Below are positions 1-7,012 of a stretch of 10,508 bases of DNA, piece after piece. The notes beneath the pieces were generated by a model. The model ran no database searches. It had not been told where the DNA came from and saw only the letters and a program-made list of their open reading frames with translations. How positions within the stretch are numbered: position 1 is the first letter of the stretch; every line of letters begins with the position of its first letter. This stretch comes from Thiopontia sp964415865. GTDB lineage: Bacteria > Pseudomonadota > Gammaproteobacteria > GCF-002020875. The DNA is taken from the NCBI GenBank assembly GCA_964415865.1, contig CAYQBY010000041.1, forward strand, positions 1-10,508. Reading direction: 5' to 3'. The position numbers were made by a program, and so were the translations under genes.

Positions 1-112
1 CTATGTCACGCTGGGCGTTGTCGTCTCCCATGCGCATGACGGAGCCTTTGCCGAATTGGCGTTCGATCTGGGTTAATGCTGCATCAAGGGCTTTCTGTTT
101 ATTCTCTTCCAT
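1..112 (-). CDS. recA: RecA recombinase, N-terminal fragment
   Basis: The first 37 codons of recA are present; the rest lies beyond the left edge. RecA is the cytoplasmic ATP-dependent strand-exchange protein that also triggers LexA self-cleavage in the SOS response. The readable N-terminus begins MEENKQKALDAALTQIERQF and continues GKGSVMRMGDD, the typical start of proteobacterial RecA. It covers the N-terminal helix and stops before the Walker A motif. The ATG is at 110-112 with a strong GGGAGG Shine-Dalgarno 8 nt upstream. An ATG at 117-119 is in another frame and is not used. The gene lies downstream of the ugd-like gene on the same strand, but has its own promoter and operator-like repeats in the 120-bp gap. 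The identification is secure despite the short length. Confidence 0.93.
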   Translation of the reverse strand, partial: MEENKQKALDAALTQIERQFGKGSVMRMGDDNAQRDI

Positions 113-163
113 TTTTCATTCCTCCCGGATTACGGTATAGTTTGACTGCTTACAAAACAACAA

Positions 164-222
164 GAGAACTTTTGTTCTCCTTTTGTTCTTACTATACTAG
201 GAAGATCTGAAATTGCAAACAG
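164..222 (-). promoter_or_regulatory. recA promoter with SOS operator-like repeats
   Basis: Reading the minus strand, TTGCAA (213-218) and TATAGT (191-196) are 16 bp apart and form a good sigma-70-type promoter for recA. Two kinds of LexA-like motif surround it. CTGA-N8-ACAG at 207-222 overlaps the -35 box and differs by one base from the enterobacterial CTGT-N8-ACAG box. Just downstream of the -10 box, at 164-188, lie three GAAC/GTTC half-sites: GAAC-N4-GTTC (within GAGAAC-TTTT-GTTCTC, 164-179) and GTTC-N7-GTTC (174-188). These spacings resemble the Bacillus and alphaproteobacterial LexA boxes. Either site could repress recA by covering the promoter or start point. The promoter call is firmer than the operator calls. 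Confidence 0.65.
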
Positions 223-232
223 AAATATGCTT

Positions 233-1534
233 TTATTTCTCTCCTCGCCCAACTCCATAATAAGTGATACCCATAGATCTCATCTTTTCTGGTGAGTAAA
301 GATTGCGGCCATCAAAAACTACTGGTGTTTTCATCTTGTTAATCAACTGGTTAAAGTCTGGAGACCAAAACGCCTTCCACTCTGTCATCACCATTAAACC
401 ATCCACCCCATCAAGTACAGTATCGCGACCATCACCATAGGTAACGGCATCCAACTCCCCAAAATATTTCCTTGCACTATCCATTGCCTCCGGATCGTAA
501 ATATGTACTGATGCCCCCTGACCCAAAAGGGTCTCTACAAGCTGGATGCCTGGTGCATTTCGCACATCACAACTTCCAGGCTTATATGCAATTCCCCAGA
601 CTGCAAACCTCTTACCCTTCAGATCCATCCCAAAGTGGCGCCATGCCTTGCGAAAAAGCACCTCCTTCTGTTGCTCGTTGATCTCCAGTACTGCATCCAG
701 CAACTGACCCGCAGAGCCTGCCTCACGAATAGTCGCAGCAAGAGTGGCAACATCCTTTGCAAAGTTAGGGCCGCCAAAACCCGTACCGGGATAGAGGTAG
801 TCATAACCGATACGCTGATCCGAACCCATACCCTGACGCACCTCCTCGATATCTGCCCCCACATCCTCAGCCACATCAGCCATCTCGTTCATAAAGCTGA
901 TGCGGGTAGCGAGCATGGCGTTGGAGGCAAACTTGGTCAGTTCTGCAGAACGTGGTGACATGGTCATCACCACATCTCGATTACGATTGTACGGAGCATA
1001 CAGATCACGCATGATCTCTATCCCCTCAGCCGAGTCACTCCCCAATAGAATGCGGTCTGGGCGACGGAAATTCTGAATCATCCTCCCTTCGGTCATGAAA
1101 TCCGGCTCCACAACAAGATCACATACAGAAGCAGACTCACGCTCTTCCAACCCTGCTTCCACAATCTTGTGCAGTTTATCCGACGCCCCCAAGGGGAATG
1201 TGGTGCGATTCACCAGAACAACATCACCATCCATGTCTGCACCAATCTGCTTGGCAACCTTGGTAGCAAGATCAAACTCATCAGCCCCCAACACCAGATA
1301 CTGGATATCTCCAAACGCAGCCCCCTCCTCCAGTGACTGTGACATCTGCAGACGCCCAGAGTCCATCTGCTGCTGTAACAACTTGTTAAGCCCGGGCTCA
1401 GCCAATTGAGACACCTCAAAAGAGCCATTAAAGGGACCACTCAATGAGACCAACAACAGGTTATGACCTATATCAGCAAGACAAGCAGCACTTACCAGTG
1501 CCGAGGTGTTGTGACCATAAACAGTAACCCTCAT
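233..1534 (-). CDS. UDP-glucose dehydrogenase-like protein lacking catalytic residues
   Basis: A 433-residue protein of the UDP-glucose/GDP-mannose dehydrogenase family, close to usual family length. The middle and C-terminal parts match bacterial UDP-glucose 6-dehydrogenases well: AELTKFASNAMLATRISFMNE (about 197-217, with Lys201 and Asn205), GSDQRIG (237-243), the UDP-binding C-terminal domain with YKPG (317-320), TEWKAFW (384-390) and FDGRNLYSP (407-415). The active site is altered. The GGSCFPKD motif reads GGPNFAKD (254-261), so Asn257 replaces the thiohemiacetal-forming cysteine. The Rossmann GxGYVG motif reads GHNTSA (7-12), the NAD-ribose acidic residue is missing near 30, and the VGTP...D.A loop after residue 83 is deleted. 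Some catalytic-set residues remain (Thr112, Glu149, Lys201, Asn205, Asp261). NAD-dependent oxidation looks impossible by the standard mechanism. It may be a sugar-nucleotide-binding pseudoenzyme. The start ATG overlaps the pgi stop as ATGA, so translation is probably coupled. Confidence 0.85.
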   Translation of the reverse strand: MRVTVYGHNTSALVSAACLADIGHNLLLVSLSGPFNGSFEVSQLAEPGLNKLLQQQMDSGRLQMSQSLEEGAAFGDIQYLVLGADEFDLATKVAKQIGADMDGDVVLVNRTTFPLGASDKLHKIVEAGLEERESASVCDLVVEPDFMTEGRMIQNFRRPDRILLGSDSAEGIEIMRDLYAPYNRNRDVVMTMSPRSAELTKFASNAMLATRISFMNEMADVAEDVGADIEEVRQGMGSDQRIGYDYLYPGTGFGGPNFAKDVATLAATIREAGSAGQLLDAVLEINEQQKEVLFRKAWRHFGMDLKGKRFAVWGIAYKPGSCDVRNAPGIQLVETLLGQGASVHIYDPEAMDSARKYFGELDAVTYGDGRDTVLDGVDGLMVMTEWKAFWSPDFNQLINKMKTPVVFDGRNLYSPEKMRSMGITYYGVGRGEK

Positions 1535-3141
1535 TGTTCTCTCCGTATTCGGTTCAATAGTCCGATTGTCGATCCATCATATTGTGTTAGTGATGACTCA
1601 GAATCCAACAAATCATGATGAATCTGGCCCGCAACCTGTTTTCCAAACTCTACGCCAAACTGGTCAAACGGATTGATCTCCCAGATCACGCTCTGTACAA
1701 AAACCTTATGCTCATATAGTGCCACCAACGCACCAAGATTTTTTGGAGTAAGGGCATCCAGTAGAAATGTTGAGCTTGAACGGTTCCCCTCGTGTCGATG
1801 ATAGGGGTCATCGCTCTCCTGTCCCACCATAAAAGCACGACTCTGTGCCAAACAGTTGGCAATCGTCAGCTGATATTGGTCTGGATCAGCCCCCGCAGGG
1901 TCAATCGGCAGCACAAAATCCATTGGAGCAAAACGTGTGCCTTGATGAAGCAGCTGATAAAAAGCGTGCTGCGCATTGGATCCAACCCCGCCCCAGACAA
2001 TTGGGCCGGTGTCGTAGTCTACCCGTGCACTATTCAGGGTAACCGACTTACCCAGACTCTCCATCTCCAGCTGCTCAAGATAGGACGAAAAGTGGTTAAG
2101 ATGAGCCGCATATGGCAAAACCACATGACCTGGCATACCCAAAAAATTACTATTCCAGACCCCAATCAAACCCATCAATACAGATATATTATTCTCCAGC
2201 GGTTCTGCGGCAAAATGTCGATCAGCCAGCCATGCCCCCTCCAGCATCTCATCAAAGGCATCCACTCCAAGGTAGAGTGCAATCGGTAGCCCAATGGATG
2301 ACCACATGGAGTAGCGTCCGCCAACCCACTCCCAGAAGCGGAAGGTATTCTCCTCGGGTAGCCCCCACTCAACCGCTTTTTCAATATCTGCTGTTGCTGC
2401 AACAAAATGGTGAGGGGTGACATCAGTCTCTCCCACAATAGTCTCTGCTGCCAGTGTTAACCAGACCCTTGCTGCCGCCGCATTGGACATTGTGTCCGAG
2501 GTTGTGAAGGTCTTTGATGAGACCACAAACAGTGTAGTCTCAGGGTCAAGTTTTGGCAGGATATCAGCTGCATGAGCACCATCAATACTGGAGATAAAGT
2601 GGATATCCAAAACCCCATCCGCCTGAGAACGTAGCGCCCGACAGACCATCTTCGGGCCAAGATCAGACCCTCCCACCCCAATATTTACTACATCAGTAAT
2701 TCTCTTGCCGGTAAAACCACGCCAGTTGCCCCCACGAACCTGCTCTACAAAACTGCGTATCTGGCTCCGTACAGCATGTACATCATCAACCACATTATGG
2801 CCATCAACCTCTATAGATTCATCAGGGTGACTACGCAGTGCAGTATGCAGAGCTGCTCTCCCCTCTGTACTATTTAGAGATTCACCTCGTAACAGCTCTC
2901 TTATTTTCTCCGGCAGATTTTGCTGCTCTGCCAAAGCAACCAGCTTATTAAGTGTTTTCCCAGATATCCGCTGCTTGGAGTAGTCAAACAGCACTCCACC
3001 GAGCTGTCGGGAGAAATTATCGAAACGATCCCCATCTTGTGCAAACAGCTCCTGCAGATGGACACCTCTCATCTCTCCAGCATGGTCTACCAGAGATTGC
3101 CAGGCCTCACTCTCAGAAACCAATCTCTTAGCCACCAACAT
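1531..3141 (-). CDS. pgi: Glucose-6-phosphate isomerase family protein
   Basis: A 536-residue protein, close to the 549 of E. coli Pgi, which interconverts glucose 6-phosphate and fructose 6-phosphate in the cytoplasm. Visible family motifs are NIGVGGSDLGP (153-163), the phosphate-binding SSKTFTTSDT (208-217), the first signature EWVGGRYSMWSSIG (271-284), QHAFYQLLHQGT (391-402) and the second signature ending FDQFGVEFGK (492-501). Lys501 matches the E. coli active-site Lys514 and Arg276 the ring-opening arginine. By my alignment the catalytic Glu355 of E. coli (WGEPGTNGQHAF) is Gly385 here (WGGVGSNAQHAF), and His386 is Ala416. This may be a natural variant clade or a changed enzyme. The ATG at 3139-3141 lies inside the 3' end of galU (14-nt overlap) with a GAGGGA Shine-Dalgarno. 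The stop overlaps the next gene by 4 nt. It is the middle gene of the operon. Confidence 0.93.
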   Translation of the reverse strand: MLVAKRLVSESEAWQSLVDHAGEMRGVHLQELFAQDGDRFDNFSRQLGGVLFDYSKQRISGKTLNKLVALAEQQNLPEKIRELLRGESLNSTEGRAALHTALRSHPDESIEVDGHNVVDDVHAVRSQIRSFVEQVRGGNWRGFTGKRITDVVNIGVGGSDLGPKMVCRALRSQADGVLDIHFISSIDGAHAADILPKLDPETTLFVVSSKTFTTSDTMSNAAAARVWLTLAAETIVGETDVTPHHFVAATADIEKAVEWGLPEENTFRFWEWVGGRYSMWSSIGLPIALYLGVDAFDEMLEGAWLADRHFAAEPLENNISVLMGLIGVWNSNFLGMPGHVVLPYAAHLNHFSSYLEQLEMESLGKSVTLNSARVDYDTGPIVWGGVGSNAQHAFYQLLHQGTRFAPMDFVLPIDPAGADPDQYQLTIANCLAQSRAFMVGQESDDPYHRHEGNRSSSTFLLDALTPKNLGALVALYEHKVFVQSVIWEINPFDQFGVEFGKQVAGQIHHDLLDSESSLTQYDGSTIGLLNRIRREQ

Positions 3142-4003
3142 GTCCCTCTATCAACTGCAATACCTCATCCTTGATCTCCTCATCCCGCAAGGCATACTCT
3201 ATATTTGCCCGCACATATCCAAATTTATATCCGCAGTCATAGCTTATCCCCTCAAAGGTATAAGCAAAAACCGGTTCCTCAGCAATCAGGGAGGCAATTG
3301 CATCGGTTAGCTGAATCTCCCCTCCTGCACCACTACCGGTTATCTCAAGCAACTCCATCACCTTTGGTGTCAGCAGATAACGCCCAACAACGGATAGTTG
3401 TGATGGCGCCTCCTCTGCCGATGGCTTCTCTACTACACCCCTCATCTTCTGTAGTTTTCCACCCTCTCTCTTCTCAAGCGAGACAATTCCATATTTATCT
3501 ACCTCCTCCAGCGGAACCGCCTCTACCCCAATTATACTGGATCCATGTTGTTCAAATGCCTCCACCATCTGTGCCATGCATCCATCACCGCTATTGTGAA
3601 TCAACACATCCGGCAAAAGCACTCCGAATGGCTCATCACCTACTAGATCTTTTGCACAGAGCACAGCATGCCCAAGTCCAAGTGGCTGGTGCTGGTAAAC
3701 AACGGAAACCGTAACCCCTTTGGGCAGAATGGAACGCACCTTCTGCAACAGCTCATCCTTACCTTTCTCCTCCAAGGTAGATTCAAGCCCTGGATTGTTC
3801 TTAAAGTGTTCCTCCAGAGCACCTTTGTCCGGATGAGATACCAGAATAATCTCCTCAGCACCGGCCTCCACCGCCTCCTCAACAACGTACTGAATAAGAG
3901 GCCTGTCCACAACCGTAAGCATCTCTTTCGGGATAGCCTTGGTTGCAGGAAGGAAGCGAGTACCCAGACCTGCTACAGGAAAAACATACTTGGTAATTTT
4001 CAC
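3128..4003 (-). CDS. galU: UTP--glucose-1-phosphate uridylyltransferase
   Basis: A 291-residue GalU of normal length, making UDP-glucose from UTP and glucose 1-phosphate for envelope glycans. The nucleotide-binding N-terminus PVAGLGTRFLPATKAIPKEM (9-28), the GLGHAVLCA segment (about 109-117), LLPDVLI with the metal-binding aspartate, VVEKP (about 190-194), VVGRYLL and GAGGEIQLTDAI are all intact, so it should be active. The start is GTG at 4001-4003: an in-frame TAA lies just upstream and the glycine-rich loop needs this N-terminus. The ATG two bases earlier is followed at once by TGA. No strong Shine-Dalgarno is visible. It is the first gene of galU-pgi-ugd-like. TATAAC/TATAAG sequences 20-30 nt upstream could be a -10 box, but no good -35 is seen, and read-through from the tRNA operon is possible. 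Confidence 0.95.
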   Translation of the reverse strand: MKITKYVFPVAGLGTRFLPATKAIPKEMLTVVDRPLIQYVVEEAVEAGAEEIILVSHPDKGALEEHFKNNPGLESTLEEKGKDELLQKVRSILPKGVTVSVVYQHQPLGLGHAVLCAKDLVGDEPFGVLLPDVLIHNSGDGCMAQMVEAFEQHGSSIIGVEAVPLEEVDKYGIVSLEKREGGKLQKMRGVVEKPSAEEAPSQLSVVGRYLLTPKVMELLEITGSGAGGEIQLTDAIASLIAEEPVFAYTFEGISYDCGYKFGYVRANIEYALRDEEIKDEVLQLIEGHVGG

Positions 4004-4101
4004 ATCAAATTCTTATAGTTATAGTTGCAATTAACAGAGCTGACATTATCAACCAACTGTACAAACCGCAACCATAAGAAGGGATGATCTAAATAGTAAT
4101 A

Positions 4102-4261
4102 TTGGTTAGGGCAAGAGGATGCAATCCCGTCAGGGAGACAGCTATGCTGTCCACCTCCGACCTATCCACGCTAGTGAATGGTTGATTGGGACGAGAGGAT
4201 TCGATCCCGCCAGGGAGACGGCTCTGCCGTCCACCTCCGACCTATCCACGCTAGTGGATAG
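4102..4261 (-). repeat. Two 80-bp tandem repeats carrying decayed tRNA-Pro 3' tails
   Basis: Units at 4102-4181 and 4182-4261 match at 68 of 80 positions by my count. Each begins (plus strand) with about 28 bp resembling the acceptor and T-arm end of the adjacent tRNA-Pro (for example CGAGAGGATTCGA), followed by about 50 bp not found in the tRNA. That unique part holds two hairpins. The first is GACAGC-TAT-GCTGTC (4137-4151), matched by GACGGC-TCT-GCCGTC (4217-4231). The second is CTATCCAC-GCTA-GTGGATAG (4242-4261), which starts 2 nt after the tRNA-Pro CCA on the minus strand and is imperfect in the left unit. The arrangement recalls the rtT repeats after E. coli tyrT, which also carry tRNA 3' ends. 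The remaining 98 bp to galU (4004-4101) hold no clear feature beyond a possible -10 box for galU. Confidence 0.85.
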
Positions 4262-4263
4262 TT

Positions 4264-4340
<77 letters not shown>

Positions 4341-4346
4341 AGATAA

Positions 4347-4420
4347 TGGAGGCTGGAACCGGAGTCGAACCGGTGTACACGGCTTTGCAGGCCGGTGCAT
4401 GACCACTCTGCCATCCAGCC
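4347..4420 (-). tRNA. tRNA-Cys (GCA)
   Basis: A 74-nt cloverleaf with encoded CCA and the U73 discriminator expected for cysteine. The acceptor stem begins GGCTGG and pairs with CCAGCC. The anticodon loop CTGCAAA gives GCA. The T arm CCGGTTCGACTCCGG is the same as in E. coli tRNA-Cys. It lies 6 nt upstream of tRNA-Pro in the transcript and 74 nt downstream of tRNA-Gly, separated from the latter by a palindrome. Confidence 0.97.
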
Positions 4421-4438
4421 AGATGACTTTGGATTTTG

Positions 4439-4483
4439 AAAAATTAAGGGGACACGTAACTAGTACATGTCCCCTTAACTTTT
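4439..4483 (-). repeat. Long palindrome (REP-like or terminator-like hairpin) between tRNA genes
   Basis: Two 20-nt arms (4439-4458 and 4464-4483), matching at 18 of 20 positions, flank a 5-nt loop. The core is AAGGGGACA / TGTCCCCTT. In the minus-strand transcript both imperfect positions become G-U wobbles, so the RNA hairpin is fully paired; on the plus strand they would be A-C mismatches. On the minus strand the right arm ends in a T-rich run (TTAATTTTT). It could be an intrinsic terminator or processing structure between tRNA-Gly and tRNA-Cys, or a solitary REP-type element of the kind mobilised by TnpA-REP transposases. No second copy is in the window. Confidence 0.8.
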
Positions 4484-4494
4484 CCAACAAAATT

Positions 4495-4570
<76 letters not shown>

Positions 4571-4584
4571 TTAAGAGTTGGCAT

Positions 4585-4612
4585 ATTCTATGCTTTGATC
4601 GCTTCCTGTCAA
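4585..4612 (-). promoter_or_regulatory. Promoter of the Gly-Cys-Pro tRNA operon
   Basis: On the minus strand a perfect TTGACA (4607-4612) is followed after 16 bp by TAGAAT (4585-4590, one mismatch to TATAAT). The start point should fall near 4578, just before tRNA-Gly. A second TTGACA lies 14 nt further upstream (about 4621-4626) but is too far from the -10 box to be the partner. The promoter lies in the 62-bp gap after pgsA, so the tRNAs need not depend on the uvrC-pgsA transcript. Confidence 0.8.
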
Positions 4613-4632
4613 CCCCCACTTGTCAAAAAGAG

Positions 4633-5193
4633 TCACTCATCACCTTGTAAAACTGGCCATGCTGCACGCAGGTAGATGACCATTGACCACAGGGTTAGCA
4701 ACATTGCTATATAGAGCAACACCATCCCAACTACAGAGGTCGGAATATCTCCTATCGGCTCCAGATATAGCAGCATCAAAATCGCGACCATCTGCACAGT
4801 GGTCTTTATTTTTCCAATCATCGAAACTGCCACATTGGCACGACCGCCCATCTCTGCCATCCACTCCCGCAGTGCGGAGATCGCAATCTCACGACCAATA
4901 ATAACAATAGCTGGGATGGCCACCCAATATGTAGGCATATCACTTACCAACAATACCAACGCAGCTGCCACCATCAATTTGTCTGCAACAGGATCGAGGA
5001 AGGCCCCAAACGGAGATATCTGATTCAGTTTTCTTGCCAGAAAACCATCCAGCCAGTCGGTCCATGCCGCAAGCACAAATATTCCTGCAGCCGCTGTTCT
5101 CCCCCACTCAACCGGCAGATAGAAGGCGACAATAAAGAATGGGATCAGGATGATCCGTAACAGGGTCAGCAGGGTAGGGATATTAAGCTTCAT
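4633..5193 (-). CDS. pgsA: CDP-diacylglycerol--glycerol-3-phosphate 3-phosphatidyltransferase
   Basis: A 186-residue inner-membrane enzyme, close to the 182 of E. coli PgsA. It makes phosphatidylglycerol phosphate, the committed step to phosphatidylglycerol and cardiolipin. The CDP-alcohol phosphatidyltransferase signature is complete: DWLDGFLARK (46-55) continuing to GAFLDPVADK, which supplies the four metal-binding aspartates of D-x2-D-G-x2-A-R-x8-G-x3-D-x3-D. Several hydrophobic stretches follow, as expected for a multi-pass protein (around residues 10-45, 75-105 and 130-180). The start ATG overlaps the uvrC stop by one base (TAATG), so the two are probably translated together. The same pair followed by glycine and cysteine tRNA genes occurs in E. 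coli. Confidence 0.96.
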   Translation of the reverse strand: MKLNIPTLLTLLRIILIPFFIVAFYLPVEWGRTAAAGIFVLAAWTDWLDGFLARKLNQISPFGAFLDPVADKLMVAAALVLLVSDMPTYWVAIPAIVIIGREIAISALREWMAEMGGRANVAVSMIGKIKTTVQMVAILMLLYLEPIGDIPTSVVGMVLLYIAMLLTLWSMVIYLRAAWPVLQGDE

Positions 5194-7004
5194 TAATCAT
5201 GGAATCTATCATAAATTCGCTGAGCAATCTCTTGATTGATCCCCGGCACTGCCGATATATCCTCAATTCCTGCCCGCACCACCTCCTGCAGTCCGCCAAA
5301 ATGGTTGAGCAGCTGCTGTCTTCTCTTTGGCCCAACTCCTGCAATACCTTCCAGTGGTGAACGACTCCTCTTTTTGGCACGGCGCTGACGATGACCTGTA
5401 ATTGCAAAGCGATGGGATTCATCCCTGATCTGTTGAATCAACAGTAGTGCGGAAGAATCTGCAGGGAGAGATTGAGCGCTCCTTCCATTCAGGAAGAGCT
5501 TCTCCTGCCCCTCCCTTCGATCCGGTCCTTTGGCAACACCAAGGATTGTGACTCCCTCAATCTGTAGCTCCTCTAACACTGCATGAGCCTGCCCGCACTG
5601 ACCGGGGCCTCCATCAATCACCAGCAGATCTGGCAACTTCCCCTCTCCCTTGATTAAACGGGTATAGCGACGTTCCAATGCCTGGCGCATTGCTGCATAG
5701 TCATCGCCTCCTGTAATCTCTCGAATATTGAACCGACGATAATCTGACTTGAGCGGCACCCCATCCTCAAATACCACACAGGAGGCGACCGTCTCCTCTC
5801 CCATGGTATGGCTGATATCAAAACACTCCATCCGTTGTGGTAGTTGCTCCAGCTTCAGTGCATCCTGCAGTGCCTCAACTCGGGCAACTGCACTTGCTGC
5901 ATGAGAGAGCCGACTCTGCAGCGCAAGCTCCGCATTCTCTAATGCCATTTTCATCCAGCGGGAACGATCACCTCGTAGCTGATGGCGAATCGCGACCTTT
6001 CGTCCTGCCTGCTCAGAGAGCACATCCTGCAATAACTCCCGCTGATCTGGCTCCTTGATCACCAGAATTTCAGCCGGGGGGGTATGTTCCAAGTAGTGTT
6101 GAGAGAGGAATGCATAGAGCACCTCTGCCACCGTCTGGCCCTGAACATTTTTTGGGAAGTAACCACGGTTGCCCAGATTCTGTCCACGCCTGAAATTAAA
6201 TAATTGAATCGAAGCACTCCCTCCCTGCATGGAGACAGCAACCACATCCAGGTCTCCCCTTTCTCCACTGATATATTGCTTCTCCTGAACCCTTCTTAGG
6301 CTAGAGATTTGATCCCGTAACCGTGCCGCCTCCTCATAGTGAAGGTCTGTTGCTGCACGTTCCATCCGCTTGACCAATTCAGTCACCACCTCTCCACTCT
6401 TTCCTTCCAGAAAAAGCACTGCATGACGTACATCCTCCTGATAATGCTCAGGTGTGACTAGACCGTTACAGGGGGCACTACAGCGCTCAATCTGGTACTG
6501 CAGACAGGGGCGGGAGCGGTTGCGAAAGAAGCCATCCTCACACTGACGAACCGGGAACAGTTTCTGCATCAACTTCAGACTTTCACGCACTGCCCCGGCA
6601 CTAGGATAGGGGCCAAAATAACGCCCCTTACCCTTTCGGGCCCCACGATGAAACCCCAGGCGGGGGAATTTGGTATGGATCGAAAGATATATATAGGGGT
6701 AACTTTTATCATCCCGCAACAGGATGTTGTAACGGGGACGATGCTTCTTGATCAGATTGCTTTCAAGAATCAGCGCCTCATTCTCGGTATGAGTTGTCGT
6801 TACCTCAATAGAGACAACATGCGACATAAGCGCCCTGGTCTTTGGGGCCAATCCACTACTGCGGAAATAGCTGGAGACCCTCTTCTTCAGATTTCGTGCT
6901 TTTCCTATATATAGGATCTCACCATCAGCACTCAGCATCTGGTAGATACCGGGGCGTGTAGTCTCTGGCAGGGTTGGCATCTCCATAAAAATGGATGGTA
7001 TCAT
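5193..7004 (-). CDS. uvrC: UvrABC excinuclease subunit C
   Basis: A 603-residue UvrC (610 in E. coli), which makes both incisions around bulky DNA lesions after UvrB loading. The N-terminal GIY-YIG nuclease shows GIY (19-21), YIGKARNLKKRVSSYF (32-47) and the cysteine-containing QYQIERCSAPCNG region. The UvrB-binding UVR motif lies around 208-243 (HYEEAARLRDQI). The RNase H-like 5' nuclease has ECFDIS, LLVIDGGPGQCGQ and DESHRFAI, supplying the Asp, Asp and His catalytic residues. The C-terminal helix-hairpin-helix pair reads IAGVGPKRRQQLLNHFGG and ISAVPGINQEIAQRI. The start is uncertain: ATGs at codons 1, 7 and 9 all lack a good Shine-Dalgarno. Codon 1 gives the same leader length as E. coli but leaves only 8 nt to dciA. 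Confidence 0.95.
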   Translation of the reverse strand: MIPSIFMEMPTLPETTRPGIYQMLSADGEILYIGKARNLKKRVSSYFRSSGLAPKTRALMSHVVSIEVTTTHTENEALILESNLIKKHRPRYNILLRDDKSYPYIYLSIHTKFPRLGFHRGARKGKGRYFGPYPSAGAVRESLKLMQKLFPVRQCEDGFFRNRSRPCLQYQIERCSAPCNGLVTPEHYQEDVRHAVLFLEGKSGEVVTELVKRMERAATDLHYEEAARLRDQISSLRRVQEKQYISGERGDLDVVAVSMQGGSASIQLFNFRRGQNLGNRGYFPKNVQGQTVAEVLYAFLSQHYLEHTPPAEILVIKEPDQRELLQDVLSEQAGRKVAIRHQLRGDRSRWMKMALENAELALQSRLSHAASAVARVEALQDALKLEQLPQRMECFDISHTMGEETVASCVVFEDGVPLKSDYRRFNIREITGGDDYAAMRQALERRYTRLIKGEGKLPDLLVIDGGPGQCGQAHAVLEELQIEGVTILGVAKGPDRREGQEKLFLNGRSAQSLPADSSALLLIQQIRDESHRFAITGHRQRRAKKRSRSPLEGIAGVGPKRRQQLLNHFGGLQEVVRAGIEDISAVPGINQEIAQRIYDRFHD

Positions 7005-7012
7005 GGCGGACT

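Noticed and set aside
221..240. AT-only inverted repeat AGAAATA/TATTTCT at the end of the ugd-like gene as a terminator
   Set aside because: The stem has almost no G-C pairs and no T run follows on the minus strand, so termination is unlikely.
619..958. Overlapping open frames on both strands inside the ugd-like gene as signs of a frameshift
   Set aside because: The 433-residue frame aligns from end to end with the family and needs no frame change.
4102..4261. The tandem repeats as a CRISPR array or as extra tRNA genes
   Set aside because: Only two units, with no repeat-spacer pattern, and the tRNA-like part lacks D and anticodon arms and has a broken T stem.
6685..6920. ATATATATAG and CTATATATAG stretches inside uvrC as promoters for dciA
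   Set aside because: They resemble -10 boxes but have no convincing -35 and lie 90 nt or more from dciA; the evidence is too thin to list.
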